64,000 nucleotides of DNA from Halococcus hamelinensis 100A6 (GCF_000336675.1 NZ_AOMB01000040.1:3496-67495), one strand, 5' to 3'. Counted from the stretch's first letter, positions 25,701 to 35,710 are shown. Made by a program: numbers and translations. Notes: a model not told the origin generated them from the sequence alone.

Positions 25701-28700
25701 GGATCAAACGCCTCCGGCTCGAAAACGTCCGGAGCTACAACGACCAGGAAATCGAGTTCCCCGACGGTGTCACGCTGGTCCACGGCGAGAACGGCGCGGG
25801 GAAGACCTCCCTGCTGATGGGGATCTTCGGTGGCCTCTTCCTCTCGAAGATCACCACTGTGGGGTCGAACAGCTTCACCCTCGACGACCTCGTTCGACGT
25901 GGCGAGGACACCGCGCGGGTCGAGCTCGCCTTCGAGGTCGACGGGGCGGAGTACACCACCGAATGGACGGTCCACAACACCAGCACGGCGTCGAGCGCCG
26001 AACTCACGTCACCGGCGCTCTCCTCGCCCGTGACGGGCGTCCGCGACGTTCGTGCGACGGTGGCGCGACTCGTCGGGATGGACGCCGAAGACTTCGCGAG
26101 TTCGGTCTACGTCAAACAGGGCGAGGTCGACCGGCTCATCGACGACGACGACCGGACGACGACCATCGATAGCCTGCTCGGGCTCGACGCGATCGACCGC
26201 CACACCGAACGGATGAAACAGGCCCGTCGGGCGGCAGGTCGCGTCCGCGACGCCAACGCCGAGCGCCGCCGTGGCCATGAGGAGGACCGCGCCGAGTACG
26301 ACCGCGACGAAGCCGATTTCGGGCGGGCGATCGCCGAGCTCACCGACGATATCGACGACGCGGAGGGGAAAGCCGAGATGGCCGAGGAGTACCTCGACGA
26401 CCTCAAGGAGTTCCGTCGGGAGAAAGTGGCGGCGCTCGAACGCTACGAGGAACTCATCGAGGAACGGCAGGCGAAGGCGACGCAGATCGAGCGTGTCGAG
26501 GCGAAACGCGCCGACCAACGCTCGACGATCGAGGCGGCCGAAGACGACATCGCGACGGCGGAGGACGAGGTCGAACGGATCGAAGCCGAGATCGCCGACC
26601 TGTCGGACGAGGTCGACCACGACCTCTCGACCGAAGCGAAGGCGGAAGCGGCGCGCGCAGCGGTCGCCGACACCCTTACCGAGGCGAGCGCCGAGCGTGC
26701 CACAGCGAAGAGCGAGCTCGATGCCGCACGCGACGAACGCGACCGGCTCGACACCGAGCACGACGAGACCGCCGAGACCCTCGACGACCTCGTCGACGAA
26801 CGCGACGCGCTCCGTGAACGACTGGCCACCATCGACGAGCGCATCGACGAGGCCGAGACGACGACCGAGACGGCGCTCGAAAAGCGCCGCCGTCGTGTCG
26901 GGTCGTTCCTCCCGGATACCGAACCAGTAGACGTGGACGACGACCACCGCGAGGCGGTCGAGGAACGCGTCGAAACCCTCAACGAGAAACGCGAGGACGC
27001 CACGAACGACCTCACCGCGGCGCGGACGAAACGCGAGGCGAAGACGTCCGCTCTGGACGAGGCACGGGCGGAACGTTCGGATCTCGAAGATCGGCTCGAT
27101 GACCTGACCGAACGGCGCACGTCGCTCCACGAGGAGATCGAGACCGAAAAGGCGGCGCTCGACGGGGCGGTCGAGGAACTCGACGACCGGATCGCGGAGC
27201 TCGACCCGGTCGACGGGCTCGATGCCGACATCACGGCCGAGACCCTTGACGAGGTTCGCACCGAACGCCTCCCCGCGCTCCGCGACGAACGCACCGACGC
27301 CCTCAGCGACGCCAAAAGCACCGTCGCCGCCCTCCGTACCGAAGCACAGCGCTACGAGGACGACCTCGACGAGTTTCGAGAGCTCGGTCCGGGGTCGACG
27401 TGCCCGACCTGCGGGCAGACGGTTTCGGAGGCGCACGTCGTCGAGGAGATAGACGAGTTGGAGGACTCGCTCGCCGACGTTCGCCAGCGCCTCGCGTCCG
27501 CGGAGCGCGAGCGGGATTCGCTCGCGGCGGACGTGACCGGCATCGATTCGCTCCGCGAGGACGTCGTGGCGGCCATCGACTATCGCGACGACGTTCTCGA
27601 AGAGCACCGAGCGGCGCTCGAGACCCTCCGCGAGGAAGAGAGTGACATCGATGCGGAGGTCGCCGAGACCAGCGACGCAGTCGAGGAGACGGAGGCGGAG
27701 ATCGAGCGCATCGAGGGCGAGATCGAGACGCTCGACGAGCGCATCGAGGAACTCGAAACCGAGGAGCGAAAGGCACGTGGAGCCGTCTCCGCCGGCGAAA
27801 ACGTACTGGAGACGTTCGAGACCGTCGCCGAACGCCGCGAGATGCTCGCCGACATCGAGGACGAACGTGCGGATACCGAAGACGACATCACCGATGTCGA
27901 CGACGAGATCGAGGCGGCAGAGGAGCGGCTCGAATCACTCGACGAGACACTCGAAACGGCGCACGAGACGATCGAGGAGCGCGGAACGGTGCTCGACGAG
28001 GCCCGCGAGCGAGTCGAGCACATCGAGGACGAGCGATCCACGGTCGAAGCCATCATCGAGCGCTACGACGAGATCGACGACCACGAGACGACGATCGCCG
28101 AGGAAACCCAGCGCATCGCGGGGGCCGAACGCGCCATCGAGGACTTCAACGAACAGCTGGCGACGCTCGAACACGAACACGACGCCATCGAGAACGAACT
28201 CGGCGAGCACGACGGTCGGGAGGCCATCGAGGCCGAGATCGAGGAGACCGATTCGCGTATCGAACAGCGCGAGGCGACACGTGAGGAGTACACTACCCGA
28301 GCACGGCGTCTCCGGGACGAGCGCAACCGACTCGAGCTCGAACGAGATGCTTTGGTTCGCCTGAACGAACGAATCGACGAGTGCGAACGCAAGGAGCGAT
28401 GGGCCGACGGGATCTACGACGAGACCGAAACGGTTCTCTCGACCTATCAGGCAGTGAAATCCGAGCTCCGCGAGGAGTACCTCGCCTACATCAACGAGTA
28501 CACCAACGAGGTCTTCGGGAAGATCTACAAGAACGCGGGCTATCAGCAGGTGCTGATCGAGGAGGTCCACAACGAGCGCCGCGAGACCTACGACTACGCG
28601 ATCCGACTCCTGCGTGGCGACGGCACGCGCGAGAACCCAAAGAACGCGAGCGGTGGCGAGCGCGCCATCGTCAACCTCGCGCTCCGGGCGGGTATCTATC

Positions 28701-29029
28701 GTCTCATCGCGGGCATGGGCGGCGGCGACCGAAGCGGTCTCCCGCCGTTCATCCTCGACGAACCAACGACGTTCCTCGACGAGGGTCATGTGGGCCAGCT
28801 CGAACGGATGCTTCGCACGCTCGACGAGTGGGACGTGCCACAGGTGATCGTGGTGAGCCACGACGAACGCCTGATCCACGGTGCGGACCACGAGTGCCTC
28901 GTGCGCAAGGACCCTGGGACGAAGACCTCGCACGCCGAGATGCGGGTCGCCGGCGACCCCGACTCCACCGGCGGTGGTCCCGACGACCCAGAGGAGTTGA
29001 GTGTCGTCGGGTCCGGAGGTGACGATTGA
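25697..29029 (+). CDS. rad50: DNA double-strand break repair ATPase Rad50
   Basis: The 1110-residue protein is the SMC-like partner of Mre11. It has Walker A GENGAGKTS (30-38), a zinc hook CPTC (569-572), the ABC signature SGGER (985-989) and Walker B ILDEPTTF (1019-1026). The two long arms (about 190-560 and 580-930) are heptad-like, charged coiled coils rich in Glu, Asp and Arg. It is longer than the roughly 900 residues I remember for other haloarchaeal Rad50s, the excess being in the arms. The ends of the frame overlap mre11 and abut nurA, so the group is one operon. Confidence 0.96.
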   Translation: MRIKRLRLENVRSYNDQEIEFPDGVTLVHGENGAGKTSLLMGIFGGLFLSKITTVGSNSFTLDDLVRRGEDTARVELAFEVDGAEYTTEWTVHNTSTASSAELTSPALSSPVTGVRDVRATVARLVGMDAEDFASSVYVKQGEVDRLIDDDDRTTTIDSLLGLDAIDRHTERMKQARRAAGRVRDANAERRRGHEEDRAEYDRDEADFGRAIAELTDDIDDAEGKAEMAEEYLDDLKEFRREKVAALERYEELIEERQAKATQIERVEAKRADQRSTIEAAEDDIATAEDEVERIEAEIADLSDEVDHDLSTEAKAEAARAAVADTLTEASAERATAKSELDAARDERDRLDTEHDETAETLDDLVDERDALRERLATIDERIDEAETTTETALEKRRRRVGSFLPDTEPVDVDDDHREAVEERVETLNEKREDATNDLTAARTKREAKTSALDEARAERSDLEDRLDDLTERRTSLHEEIETEKAALDGAVEELDDRIAELDPVDGLDADITAETLDEVRTERLPALRDERTDALSDAKSTVAALRTEAQRYEDDLDEFRELGPGSTCPTCGQTVSEAHVVEEIDELEDSLADVRQRLASAERERDSLAADVTGIDSLREDVVAAIDYRDDVLEEHRAALETLREEESDIDAEVAETSDAVEETEAEIERIEGEIETLDERIEELETEERKARGAVSAGENVLETFETVAERREMLADIEDERADTEDDITDVDDEIEAAEERLESLDETLETAHETIEERGTVLDEARERVEHIEDERSTVEAIIERYDEIDDHETTIAEETQRIAGAERAIEDFNEQLATLEHEHDAIENELGEHDGREAIEAEIEETDSRIEQREATREEYTTRARRLRDERNRLELERDALVRLNERIDECERKERWADGIYDETETVLSTYQAVKSELREEYLAYINEYTNEVFGKIYKNAGYQQVLIEEVHNERRETYDYAIRLLRGDGTRENPKNASGGERAIVNLALRAGIYRLIAGMGGGDRSGLPPFILDEPTTFLDEGHVGQLERMLRTLDEWDVPQVIVVSHDERLIHGADHECLVRKDPGTKTSHAEMRVAGDPDSTGGGPDDPEELSVVGSGGDD

Positions 29030-30319
29030 ATGGACCAGACCGCCTTCGGGGTCGTGAAGGAACTGTTCGGGCATATCGACAACAGCGTCCCCGACGAACC
29101 CACCTCACAGACCGAACACGCACGTCGGCTGTTCTCGCTGCTCGCGCGCGAGGGTGGCCAGGTCGAAGCGCTCGGCGAAGTGAGGTGTATGAAAACGCCG
29201 ATGGCGGACCTCGGAACGTGGAACGAGGACCCGTGGCCCGAGCACACCTACGGGATCGACGCCAGCACCACCCGACCGATCGAGTACAACAACGGTCTCG
29301 TCGTCGATACCGCGAGCGCGAAGCTCGGGGTTGCGGGGACGGATGGCAACCGGGACCTCGAACGCGACGGCACGATCCGCTCGGTGTTGTACTTCGACGA
29401 CGACGATAGCCGGTTCTTCTCCGAGACCTTCGAGGGCGACGAGGGCCGTGTCGACGGCGAGGTGCTCGCCTTCCCCGGAACCGCCGACCGGACCTCCGAC
29501 GTCACGCGGTGGGTCTCGACGGCGGCCCAGCGCCTTGCGGAGGGACGGCACGCGCTCGCCTCCGCCGATGCGATCGACGGGGCACTGTTCTTCGATGGCT
29601 CCGTTTACCCGTTGGGGGTCCTCTACTGGCTCATGCTGGACACCGTCGACCGAATGCCGGTGCCCTCGACGTGGGACGTGCCGCAGACGATCGCGGAGCA
29701 CTACGTCGGCGTGATCGACCGGCTCTACGAGCGGGGTCTCCCGGTGATCGGGGTGGTGAAGACGTCGATGACCGGGCAGGTGCTCGACGCGCTCGAAACC
29801 AAGATCGAGACCCACGACCTCACCGACGAGAACGGGCTCCGGCTCGACGTGCCGTGGCGGCGCGACCATCAGTTCGTGAGCGAGGTCCTGCGAGACGACA
29901 GCCTGAATCACTTGACCTACACGTCGTGGTTCGTCCACGAGCAGGCGATCGACAACCGGCCGTTCGAGATGCTCTCGACGGTGGCCGACGCGCTCGACCA
30001 CGGTGAACCCGCCGACTACCGGCGGGCGTTCTTCTACGTCCGGCTGCCAAGGACGGGTGGGGTGTTCCGGGTCGAAGCCCCGTTGCTCTTCCTCGGAGAC
30101 GACGCCCAGCGCGAGGCGGTACAGCGAAAGGCGCTGAAGGAGATCGCTCGGAACGGCGACGTCCCCCGAGCGGTCACCCGTGCCGACAAGATCGCCCGGA
30201 TCAGCCCCGACAACCGAAAGACCATCGAGAAGTTCATCACCTCGGCCGAGAGCCAGTTCGACTACAACCAGGACGGCCGGTGGAAGGATATCGAGGACCC
30301 AAGCGAGGTAGACCAATGA
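29030..30319 (+). CDS. nurA: NurA 5'-3' nuclease
   Basis: The 429-residue protein fits NurA, the nuclease that works with the HerA translocase in archaeal end resection. YGIDAST with Asp77 and FFDGSVYP with Asp189 are the expected metal-binding acids; the middle (ERGLPVIGVVKTSM) and C-terminal FYVRLPRTGGVFRVEAP also match the family. The ATG follows the rad50 stop codon directly, and the stop overlaps the herA start by four bases. The gene order is mre11-rad50-nurA-herA, as in other archaea, though the frames here are unusually close. Confidence 0.9.
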   Translation: MDQTAFGVVKELFGHIDNSVPDEPTSQTEHARRLFSLLAREGGQVEALGEVRCMKTPMADLGTWNEDPWPEHTYGIDASTTRPIEYNNGLVVDTASAKLGVAGTDGNRDLERDGTIRSVLYFDDDDSRFFSETFEGDEGRVDGEVLAFPGTADRTSDVTRWVSTAAQRLAEGRHALASADAIDGALFFDGSVYPLGVLYWLMLDTVDRMPVPSTWDVPQTIAEHYVGVIDRLYERGLPVIGVVKTSMTGQVLDALETKIETHDLTDENGLRLDVPWRRDHQFVSEVLRDDSLNHLTYTSWFVHEQAIDNRPFEMLSTVADALDHGEPADYRRAFFYVRLPRTGGVFRVEAPLLFLGDDAQREAVQRKALKEIARNGDVPRAVTRADKIARISPDNRKTIEKFITSAESQFDYNQDGRWKDIEDPSEVDQ

Positions 30320-32220
30320 GCAACAATCCACTCGACGACGACCCGTTCGCGACGGACGACGAACAGTCCACTGCCGACGACACCGCCGCCGCTGTGGATG
30401 CGGACGGTGGAACCGACACCACAGTAGAGAGCAGTAGCACGGATGGCAGCGGCGGCGGGACGGCGCTCTCGGAACAACAGGTCCCGAGTTCGGCGACCGA
30501 CCTCGGCCCCCGCGAAGTGGGCCACGTGCTCGCGAGCGAGACGATCCACGTCAGTCGAAGCGAGTACACGGTGAACGCTTACATCGCCACCGAGCGCCGT
30601 GACCAGGTGCGAGTGGGCGATTACGTCGGGGTCTCGTATCCCGCGAGCGACGACAGGCTGTTCGCCGCCGTCGACGGGTTGCGCTACGAACCCTACACCG
30701 ACCTCGACGACCGCTCGGACGTCCACAACCGGATCAATCGGGGGTCCGCACTCGACGAGTCGGAGTACGTGCTGGTGGCCGAACTCGAACCCATCACCAT
30801 CCTCTCGGTCGAAGCGGATGGGGCGGAAGACCCCGAAGGAGCGCTGTCGCGTGGCATCGTGAACAAGGTACCGAAGCCGAACACCGAGGTCGAGCGCGTC
30901 GAGGACGAGCCGACCTTGCGCGAGGGGCTCAACATCCCACACTCGGGGATATTCTGTGGCTACCTCTCCGTGGGTGGCGACGCAATGGAGGTCGGTGGCG
31001 AACCGTTCCCGTACTACCTCTCGAACCCCGGTATCGGTCCCACTGGCGAGGTCGAGTCGGGCGAGCCAGCGGTCTTCCGTCACGCGCTCGTCGCCGGCTC
31101 GACGGGGAAGGGGAAGACCCACTTCGCGAAGAACCTCCTCCGACAGTTCATGGGCGAGAAGCGCTACCCGATCGAGAATCACAGTACGGGAGACCTCGAA
31201 CGGAGTCGGCTCAATACGGTCGTCTTCGACCCCGAAAACGAGTACTGGCAGATGCGCGAGGACGGTGCGATCCCGCCGGAGGACCGGCGACGGCTCGAAC
31301 GCGCGGGAGTCGAGGTGGGCGGCGTCGATAGTCTGGAGGTGTTCGTCCCCGACGTGGCGAACACCACCCCGCCGTCGACTGGCGAGAGCCGATCCTTCTC
31401 GATCCCGTTCTCGCTGGTGCGCTCGCGACCCGAACTCCTGATGCCGTACGACCCGACACCAGTGACCCGCGGGGCGCTCGAAGGCTGTCTCTCGTCGTAC
31501 TTCGACCAGGAGGACGCACGGCCGACCTACGAGGCGTTCATCCACTATCTCGACAGGAACTCACACGAGGACAGCGTGCTTCGAGCGCGACACGAGATCG
31601 CCGACGGGACGTGGAGCGCGGTGATGCGCCGCGTGAAAGACGACGTGTTCACCGACGTGTTCGACGGCGGCGGTGACGGGGGAACCGGCGCGAACCCGCT
31701 CGACGACATCTCCGGGGAACTGTTCCGCGAGGGGCAAGTGACGGTGATTCCGACGGGCCATCTCCGCGGCGGGAAGGAAGAGCTCACCGTCCTCACGGTG
31801 CTGTCCTACGTGATCGAGAACAAGATCTCGGACCACGACGTCGATACGCACATCAAGGACACCCCGATGCTGATGAGCATCGACGAGGCGCACAACTACC
31901 TCTCGGGCGCGGACACGCTTCGTGGCCAGTACATCATCCGTCGAGCACGCGAGGCCGCGAAACAGGGCCGGAAGGACAAACTCGGGCTCCTGATGATCAC
32001 CCAGAACCCGGAGGACATCGACGACGAGGTGTTGAAACAGACCAACACCAACGTCTTCCTCGGTCTCCGGGACGAAGTGGTCGAGCGGGTCCCATCGGTT
32101 CCCTCGGAGTTCAAACGCGATATCCCGAAGTTCGGCAAGGGGCAGGCGGTCGTCAAAGCCCCCGATGTCGAGGCGGTCGAGGTCGTCGGCCTCCCGTTCT
32201 GTGTCACGAAACACTCGTAG
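30316..32220 (+). CDS. herA: HerA DNA translocase/helicase
   Basis: The 634-residue ATPase contains Walker A GSTGKGKT (261-268), Walker B LMSIDEAHNYL (Asp523, Glu524) and the arginine-rich IIRRAREAAKQGRKDK, which serves oligomer contacts, followed by LLMITQNPEDID. It belongs to the HerA/FtsK superfamily and forms a hexameric ring that drives NurA on DNA. The first 80 residues are acidic and low-complexity, an extension before the HAS-barrel-like region. The ATG overlaps the nurA stop. It probably ends the operon, since the next gene (PAN) has its own TATA-like sequence 96 bases further on. Confidence 0.93.
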   Translation: MSNNPLDDDPFATDDEQSTADDTAAAVDADGGTDTTVESSSTDGSGGGTALSEQQVPSSATDLGPREVGHVLASETIHVSRSEYTVNAYIATERRDQVRVGDYVGVSYPASDDRLFAAVDGLRYEPYTDLDDRSDVHNRINRGSALDESEYVLVAELEPITILSVEADGAEDPEGALSRGIVNKVPKPNTEVERVEDEPTLREGLNIPHSGIFCGYLSVGGDAMEVGGEPFPYYLSNPGIGPTGEVESGEPAVFRHALVAGSTGKGKTHFAKNLLRQFMGEKRYPIENHSTGDLERSRLNTVVFDPENEYWQMREDGAIPPEDRRRLERAGVEVGGVDSLEVFVPDVANTTPPSTGESRSFSIPFSLVRSRPELLMPYDPTPVTRGALEGCLSSYFDQEDARPTYEAFIHYLDRNSHEDSVLRARHEIADGTWSAVMRRVKDDVFTDVFDGGGDGGTGANPLDDISGELFREGQVTVIPTGHLRGGKEELTVLTVLSYVIENKISDHDVDTHIKDTPMLMSIDEAHNYLSGADTLRGQYIIRRAREAAKQGRKDKLGLLMITQNPEDIDDEVLKQTNTNVFLGLRDEVVERVPSVPSEFKRDIPKFGKGQAVVKAPDVEAVEVVGLPFCVTKHS

Positions 32221-32316
32221 CTCTCGGCGGTTCGAAAGCTCCGTCCGGGCCCGGCGAGTGCCGCGCTATTCCGTCGACCCGAACCCTCTTATGAAACACA
32301 GCCCTATCCGGTCCCA

Positions 32317-33537
32317 ATGACCGACACGGTGGACGAGGGGTCACAGCCCTACGATACGGACGCCTCGAATCAGGAGAAACTCGACGCGCTCGAAGAGCGG
32401 ATCGAGATCCTCGACACCCAGAACGAGGAGATGCGCGACAAGCTGCTCGACGCGAACGCCGAGAACAACAAGTTCCAGCAGAAGCTCGAACGCCTGAACC
32501 ACGAGAACAAGAAGCTCAAACAGTCGCCGCTGTTCGTCGCCACGGTCCAGGAGATCACCGACGACGGCAGCGTGATCATCAAACAGCACGGCAACAACCA
32601 GGAGGCGCTGACCCAGGTCACCGACGAGACCCGCGAGTCGCTCGAACCGGGCTCGCGCGTCGCGGTCAACAACTCGCTGTCGGTGGTTACGGACCTCTCG
32701 AACGAGACCGACGTCCGGGCGCGCGTGATGGAGGTCGAGGAGAGCCCCGGCGTGGAGTACACCGACATCGGCGGGCTGACCGAACAGATGAACGAGGTGC
32801 GCGAGACCGTCGAAATGCCGCTCGAAAGCCCGGAGATGTTCACCGACGTCGGGATCGACCCACCCTCCGGCATCCTGCTTCACGGCCCGCCCGGCACGGG
32901 GAAGACGATGCTCGCCAAGGCCGTCGCGAACCAGACCGACGCGACGTTCATCAAGATGGCGGGCTCCGAGCTCGTCCACAAGTTCATCGGCGAGGGCGCG
33001 AAGCTCGTTCGCGACCTCTTCGAGGTCGCCCGCGAGCACGAACCGGCGGTCATCTTCATCGACGAGATCGACGCCATCGCCTCGAAACGAACGGACTCGA
33101 AGACCTCCGGCGACGCCGAGGTCCAGCGGACGATGATGCAGCTCCTCAGCGAGATGGACGGCTTCGAGGAGCGCGGCGAGGTCCGGATCATCGCCGCCAC
33201 CAACCGCTTCGACATGCTCGACCGAGCGATCCTCCGCCCCGGTCGGTTCGACCGCCTCATCGAGGTCCCCAAACCCGACGCCGAGGGCCGCGAGAAGATC
33301 TTCGAGATCCACACCCGCGGGATGAACCTCGCCGACGACGTCACCTTCGAGGCGCTCGCCGAGGAGATCTCCGGTGCGAGCGGCGCACAGATCAAGGCGA
33401 TCTGCACCGAGGCCGGGATGTTCGCGATCCGCGAGGACCGCACCGAGGTCCGGATGACGGACTTCCACGAGGCGTGGGCGAAGATCGACGCCGACGAGGA
33501 CGCCGACGAGGACGAGGTCTCGAAGACGTTCGCCTAG
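32317..33537 (+). CDS. pan: Proteasome-activating nucleotidase (PAN)
   Basis: The 406-residue AAA ATPase unfolds proteins for the 20S proteasome. It has an N-terminal coiled coil (about 20-70), an OB-like domain (70-130), Walker A GPPGTGKT (190-197), Walker B FIDEID (Asp249, Glu250) and ATNRFD before the arginine fingers. The C-terminus is KTFA; many PAN proteins end in a hydrophobic-Tyr-X motif that opens the proteasome gate, and here phenylalanine stands in place of tyrosine. A TATA-like CTCTTATG lies 24-31 bases before the ATG, so it should be transcribed separately from herA. Confidence 0.96.
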   Translation: MTDTVDEGSQPYDTDASNQEKLDALEERIEILDTQNEEMRDKLLDANAENNKFQQKLERLNHENKKLKQSPLFVATVQEITDDGSVIIKQHGNNQEALTQVTDETRESLEPGSRVAVNNSLSVVTDLSNETDVRARVMEVEESPGVEYTDIGGLTEQMNEVRETVEMPLESPEMFTDVGIDPPSGILLHGPPGTGKTMLAKAVANQTDATFIKMAGSELVHKFIGEGAKLVRDLFEVAREHEPAVIFIDEIDAIASKRTDSKTSGDAEVQRTMMQLLSEMDGFEERGEVRIIAATNRFDMLDRAILRPGRFDRLIEVPKPDAEGREKIFEIHTRGMNLADDVTFEALAEEISGASGAQIKAICTEAGMFAIREDRTEVRMTDFHEAWAKIDADEDADEDEVSKTFA

Positions 33538-33539
33538 CC

Positions 33540-33781
33540 ACCTTTTGCTGCGGTCGCTCACTTCGTTCGCTCCCTGGCAAAATGTGGATCAAAAGCGCGT
33601 CGGGTTCCTTTCAGTCACCCTCGCGCCCGCTCGCTCGGCTCCGCCTCGCTCGCGGTACGACACCTAACTTCCCCGCAACCGCCCTGCACAGCACCGCCAA
33701 AGCCCTCGCCGCGCGCTCCTTTCGGTCGCTTCTCACTCGGCCTACGGCCTCGTTCGCGCGGCTCGCCCTTCATCCGCCAGG
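33540..33781. repeat. Dispersed mosaic repeat, copy B
   Basis: Starting three bases after the PAN gene, this block repeats the order seen in copy A: ACCTTTTGCTGCGGTCGCTC, the core GGCAAAATGTGGATCAAAA (33576-33594), GCTCGCGGTACGACACCTAA, AAGCCCTCGC, and CGCCCTTCATCCGCCAGG at the end. The 50 bases between the first two modules seen in copy A are shortened here. The tail to 33861 is GC-rich, with repeated short words (CCGC, CACCGC) and no gene. Confidence 0.75.
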
Positions 33782-33861
33782 TTCCACGACCGCATCCGCA
33801 GACCGCCATCCGGCCGCCACCGCACCGCCGCAGCGGCCGCACCGCATCCGCACTGCCCCGC

Positions 33862-34347
33862 TCAGTGCTCCGTCGCCGGGACACCCGCGACCGTCGTCCC
33901 GGGTTCGACGTCCTCAACGACGAGGGAGTTCGCGGCCACCCGCGCGTCGGCTCCGATCTCGACACCCGGCAACACGATGGCCCCCGCACCGATCATCGCG
34001 CGCTCGCCGACGACGATCTCACCGGTCCGGTACTCGTCCTGCAGGAACTCGTGGCACAGCAGCGTCGCATCGTAACCGATGATCGCGTCGTCGCGAACGG
34101 TGATGAGCTCGGGCCAGAAGACGTCCGGCGTGGATTCGAGCCCCCACGAGACGCCACGACCGATCGTGACGCCGAGCCGCCGGAGCAGCCAGTTCTTGAG
34201 CCGGAGACTCGGGTTGAGTCGCACCAGCCAGATCACGGCGTAGTTGCGCGCCACGACCAGCGGGGACTTCGCGTCGGTCCAGGACCACAGCGAGTTCCGC
34301 GATCCGGGGGTGGCGTGGTGTTCGATCCGGTCGTGACGCGAGACCAT
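33862..34347 (-). CDS. Left-handed beta-helix acyltransferase
   Basis: The 161-residue protein begins MVSRHDRIEHHATPGSRNSL and shows hexapeptide-repeat folding in its second half: DDAIIGYDATLLCHEFL, IVVGERAMIGAGAIVLPGVE, IGADARVAANSLVVEDVEPG and AGVPA. The RLKNWLLRRLGVTIGRGV part is like maltose/galactoside acetyltransferase relatives. It should transfer an acyl group from CoA to a sugar or small molecule; the substrate is unknown. The ATG comes just after the purD stop (one base apart), so it is translated from the purD transcript. Confidence 0.82.
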   Translation of the reverse strand: MVSRHDRIEHHATPGSRNSLWSWTDAKSPLVVARNYAVIWLVRLNPSLRLKNWLLRRLGVTIGRGVSWGLESTPDVFWPELITVRDDAIIGYDATLLCHEFLQDEYRTGEIVVGERAMIGAGAIVLPGVEIGADARVAANSLVVEDVEPGTTVAGVPATEH

Positions 34348-34348
34348 C

Positions 34349-35710
34349 TCAGTGCCCGCTCGCGTCCCGGAGCTCGTCCATGTGCTCGATCCGTGACTCG
34401 ACGAGGTCCGCCGTGCCGATGTCGTGGCGCACCCTGAGCCCCTCGGTCCCGGCGTAGGCGAGCGTCTCCTCGACGACCTCCTCGGCCGTCGCGATGTCGT
34501 CGGCGATCCCCACCACCGCGAACGCCCGCGAGGTCGTGGTGTAGACCCCGTCGTCGCGCTCGTCGACGCTGGCGTAGCACAGCATCGCCTCCGGCGACCG
34601 CCCGCCCTCGACGGCCGTCGAACTCCCTTCATCCGCGAACCGCTCGTTGACCTCGTCGATGGCCGATTCGTCCACGTTGACTTTCGCGCCCGCGGTCGGG
34701 TCGTCGGGGTAGCCTTCGGGGACCGCGTACTTGCACACCGTCGCGCGGTCGGCGAAGTCGAGCGCCGGGAGCGACTTCCCGTCGCGCCCCGCGGCGAGCA
34801 CCGAGACGAAGTCGGTGTCGAGCACGGGGAGGACGTTCATCGCCTCGGGGTCGCCGAAGCGCGCGTTGAACTCCACCACCTTCGGGCCGTCGGCGGTCAG
34901 CATGAACTGGCCGTAGAGCACCCCTGTATACTCGTCGAGCGCCGCGACGGTCTCCTCGACGATACCGACCGCCGCGTCGTAGTCCTCCTGGTCCATGAAG
35001 GGCAGCGTCGCTTCGCTGTCGCTGTAGCTCCCCATTCCACCCGTGTTCGGTCCCTCGTCGCCCTCGTAGGCGCGCTTGTGGTCTTGGACCGCGGGCGTCA
35101 CCCGAACGTCGCCGTCCGCCACCAGCGCCTGGAGCGTGAACTCCTCGCCGACGAGGCGTTCCTCGACCACGACACGGTCGTAGTCGGCCTCCCGGAGGTA
35201 CTCGACGGCCTCCTCGGGCGTGACCTGGTCCCCGACGACGCGAACACCCTTCCCGCCCGTCAGCCCGGCCGGCTTGACGACCCAGCCCTCGCCGTGCTCG
35301 TCGACGAACTCGCACGCGCGCTCGGTGTCGTCGAACGTCTCGAACGCGGGACAGCCGGGGATACCGTGTTCGCGCATGAAGCGGCGCTGGTAGGCCTTGT
35401 CCGTCTCGATCCGCGCCGTGTCCGCGGTCGGCCCGAACGCGTAGACCCCGCTATCCACGAGTGCGTCAGCCACGCCGGCTTCGAGCGGCGTCTCGGGACC
35501 GACGACCGCGAGGGTCGCGCCGACCTCCTCGGCGTACGCCACGACGGCCTGCGGAGTCGTGGTATCGAGGGTCTCGAACCCGTCGGCCAGCGCGGCGATT
35601 CCGGGATTCCGGTTCCCGGCACAGGCATAGAGCGTCGCGTCGCCCGCGACCGCGCGCGCGATGGCGTGTTCGCGACCCCCGCCCCCCACCAGCAGGACTG
35701 TCTCCGTCAT
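34349..35710 (-). CDS. purD: Phosphoribosylamine-glycine ligase
   Basis: The 453-residue ATP-grasp enzyme makes glycinamide ribonucleotide in de novo purine synthesis. It opens LLVGGGGREHAIARAVAG, has VVGPETPLEAGVADAL, and the ATP-grasp region WVVKPAGLTGGKGVRV with GPNTGGMGSYS. The metal-binding part VVEFNARFGDPEAM contains the Glu and Asn expected. Length and order match the family. The downstream acyltransferase is one base away, so the two share a transcript. Upstream it faces the manganese catalase gene. Confidence 0.97.
   Translation of the reverse strand: MTETVLLVGGGGREHAIARAVAGDATLYACAGNRNPGIAALADGFETLDTTTPQAVVAYAEEVGATLAVVGPETPLEAGVADALVDSGVYAFGPTADTARIETDKAYQRRFMREHGIPGCPAFETFDDTERACEFVDEHGEGWVVKPAGLTGGKGVRVVGDQVTPEEAVEYLREADYDRVVVEERLVGEEFTLQALVADGDVRVTPAVQDHKRAYEGDEGPNTGGMGSYSDSEATLPFMDQEDYDAAVGIVEETVAALDEYTGVLYGQFMLTADGPKVVEFNARFGDPEAMNVLPVLDTDFVSVLAAGRDGKSLPALDFADRATVCKYAVPEGYPDDPTAGAKVNVDESAIDEVNERFADEGSSTAVEGGRSPEAMLCYASVDERDDGVYTTTSRAFAVVGIADDIATAEEVVEETLAYAGTEGLRVRHDIGTADLVESRIEHMDELRDASGH

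Noticed and set aside
26009-27607. Long minus-strand frame inside rad50
   Set aside because: The plus strand encodes the coiled-coil arms and zinc hook of Rad50. The opposite frame exists because Glu/Asp/Arg codons in a GC-rich gene avoid stops in antisense.
25697-29029. Extra length of Rad50 as an intein
   Set aside because: The excess is in heptad-like, charged arms. No intein splice-junction motifs are seen and the Walker A, zinc hook, signature and Walker B motifs are uninterrupted.
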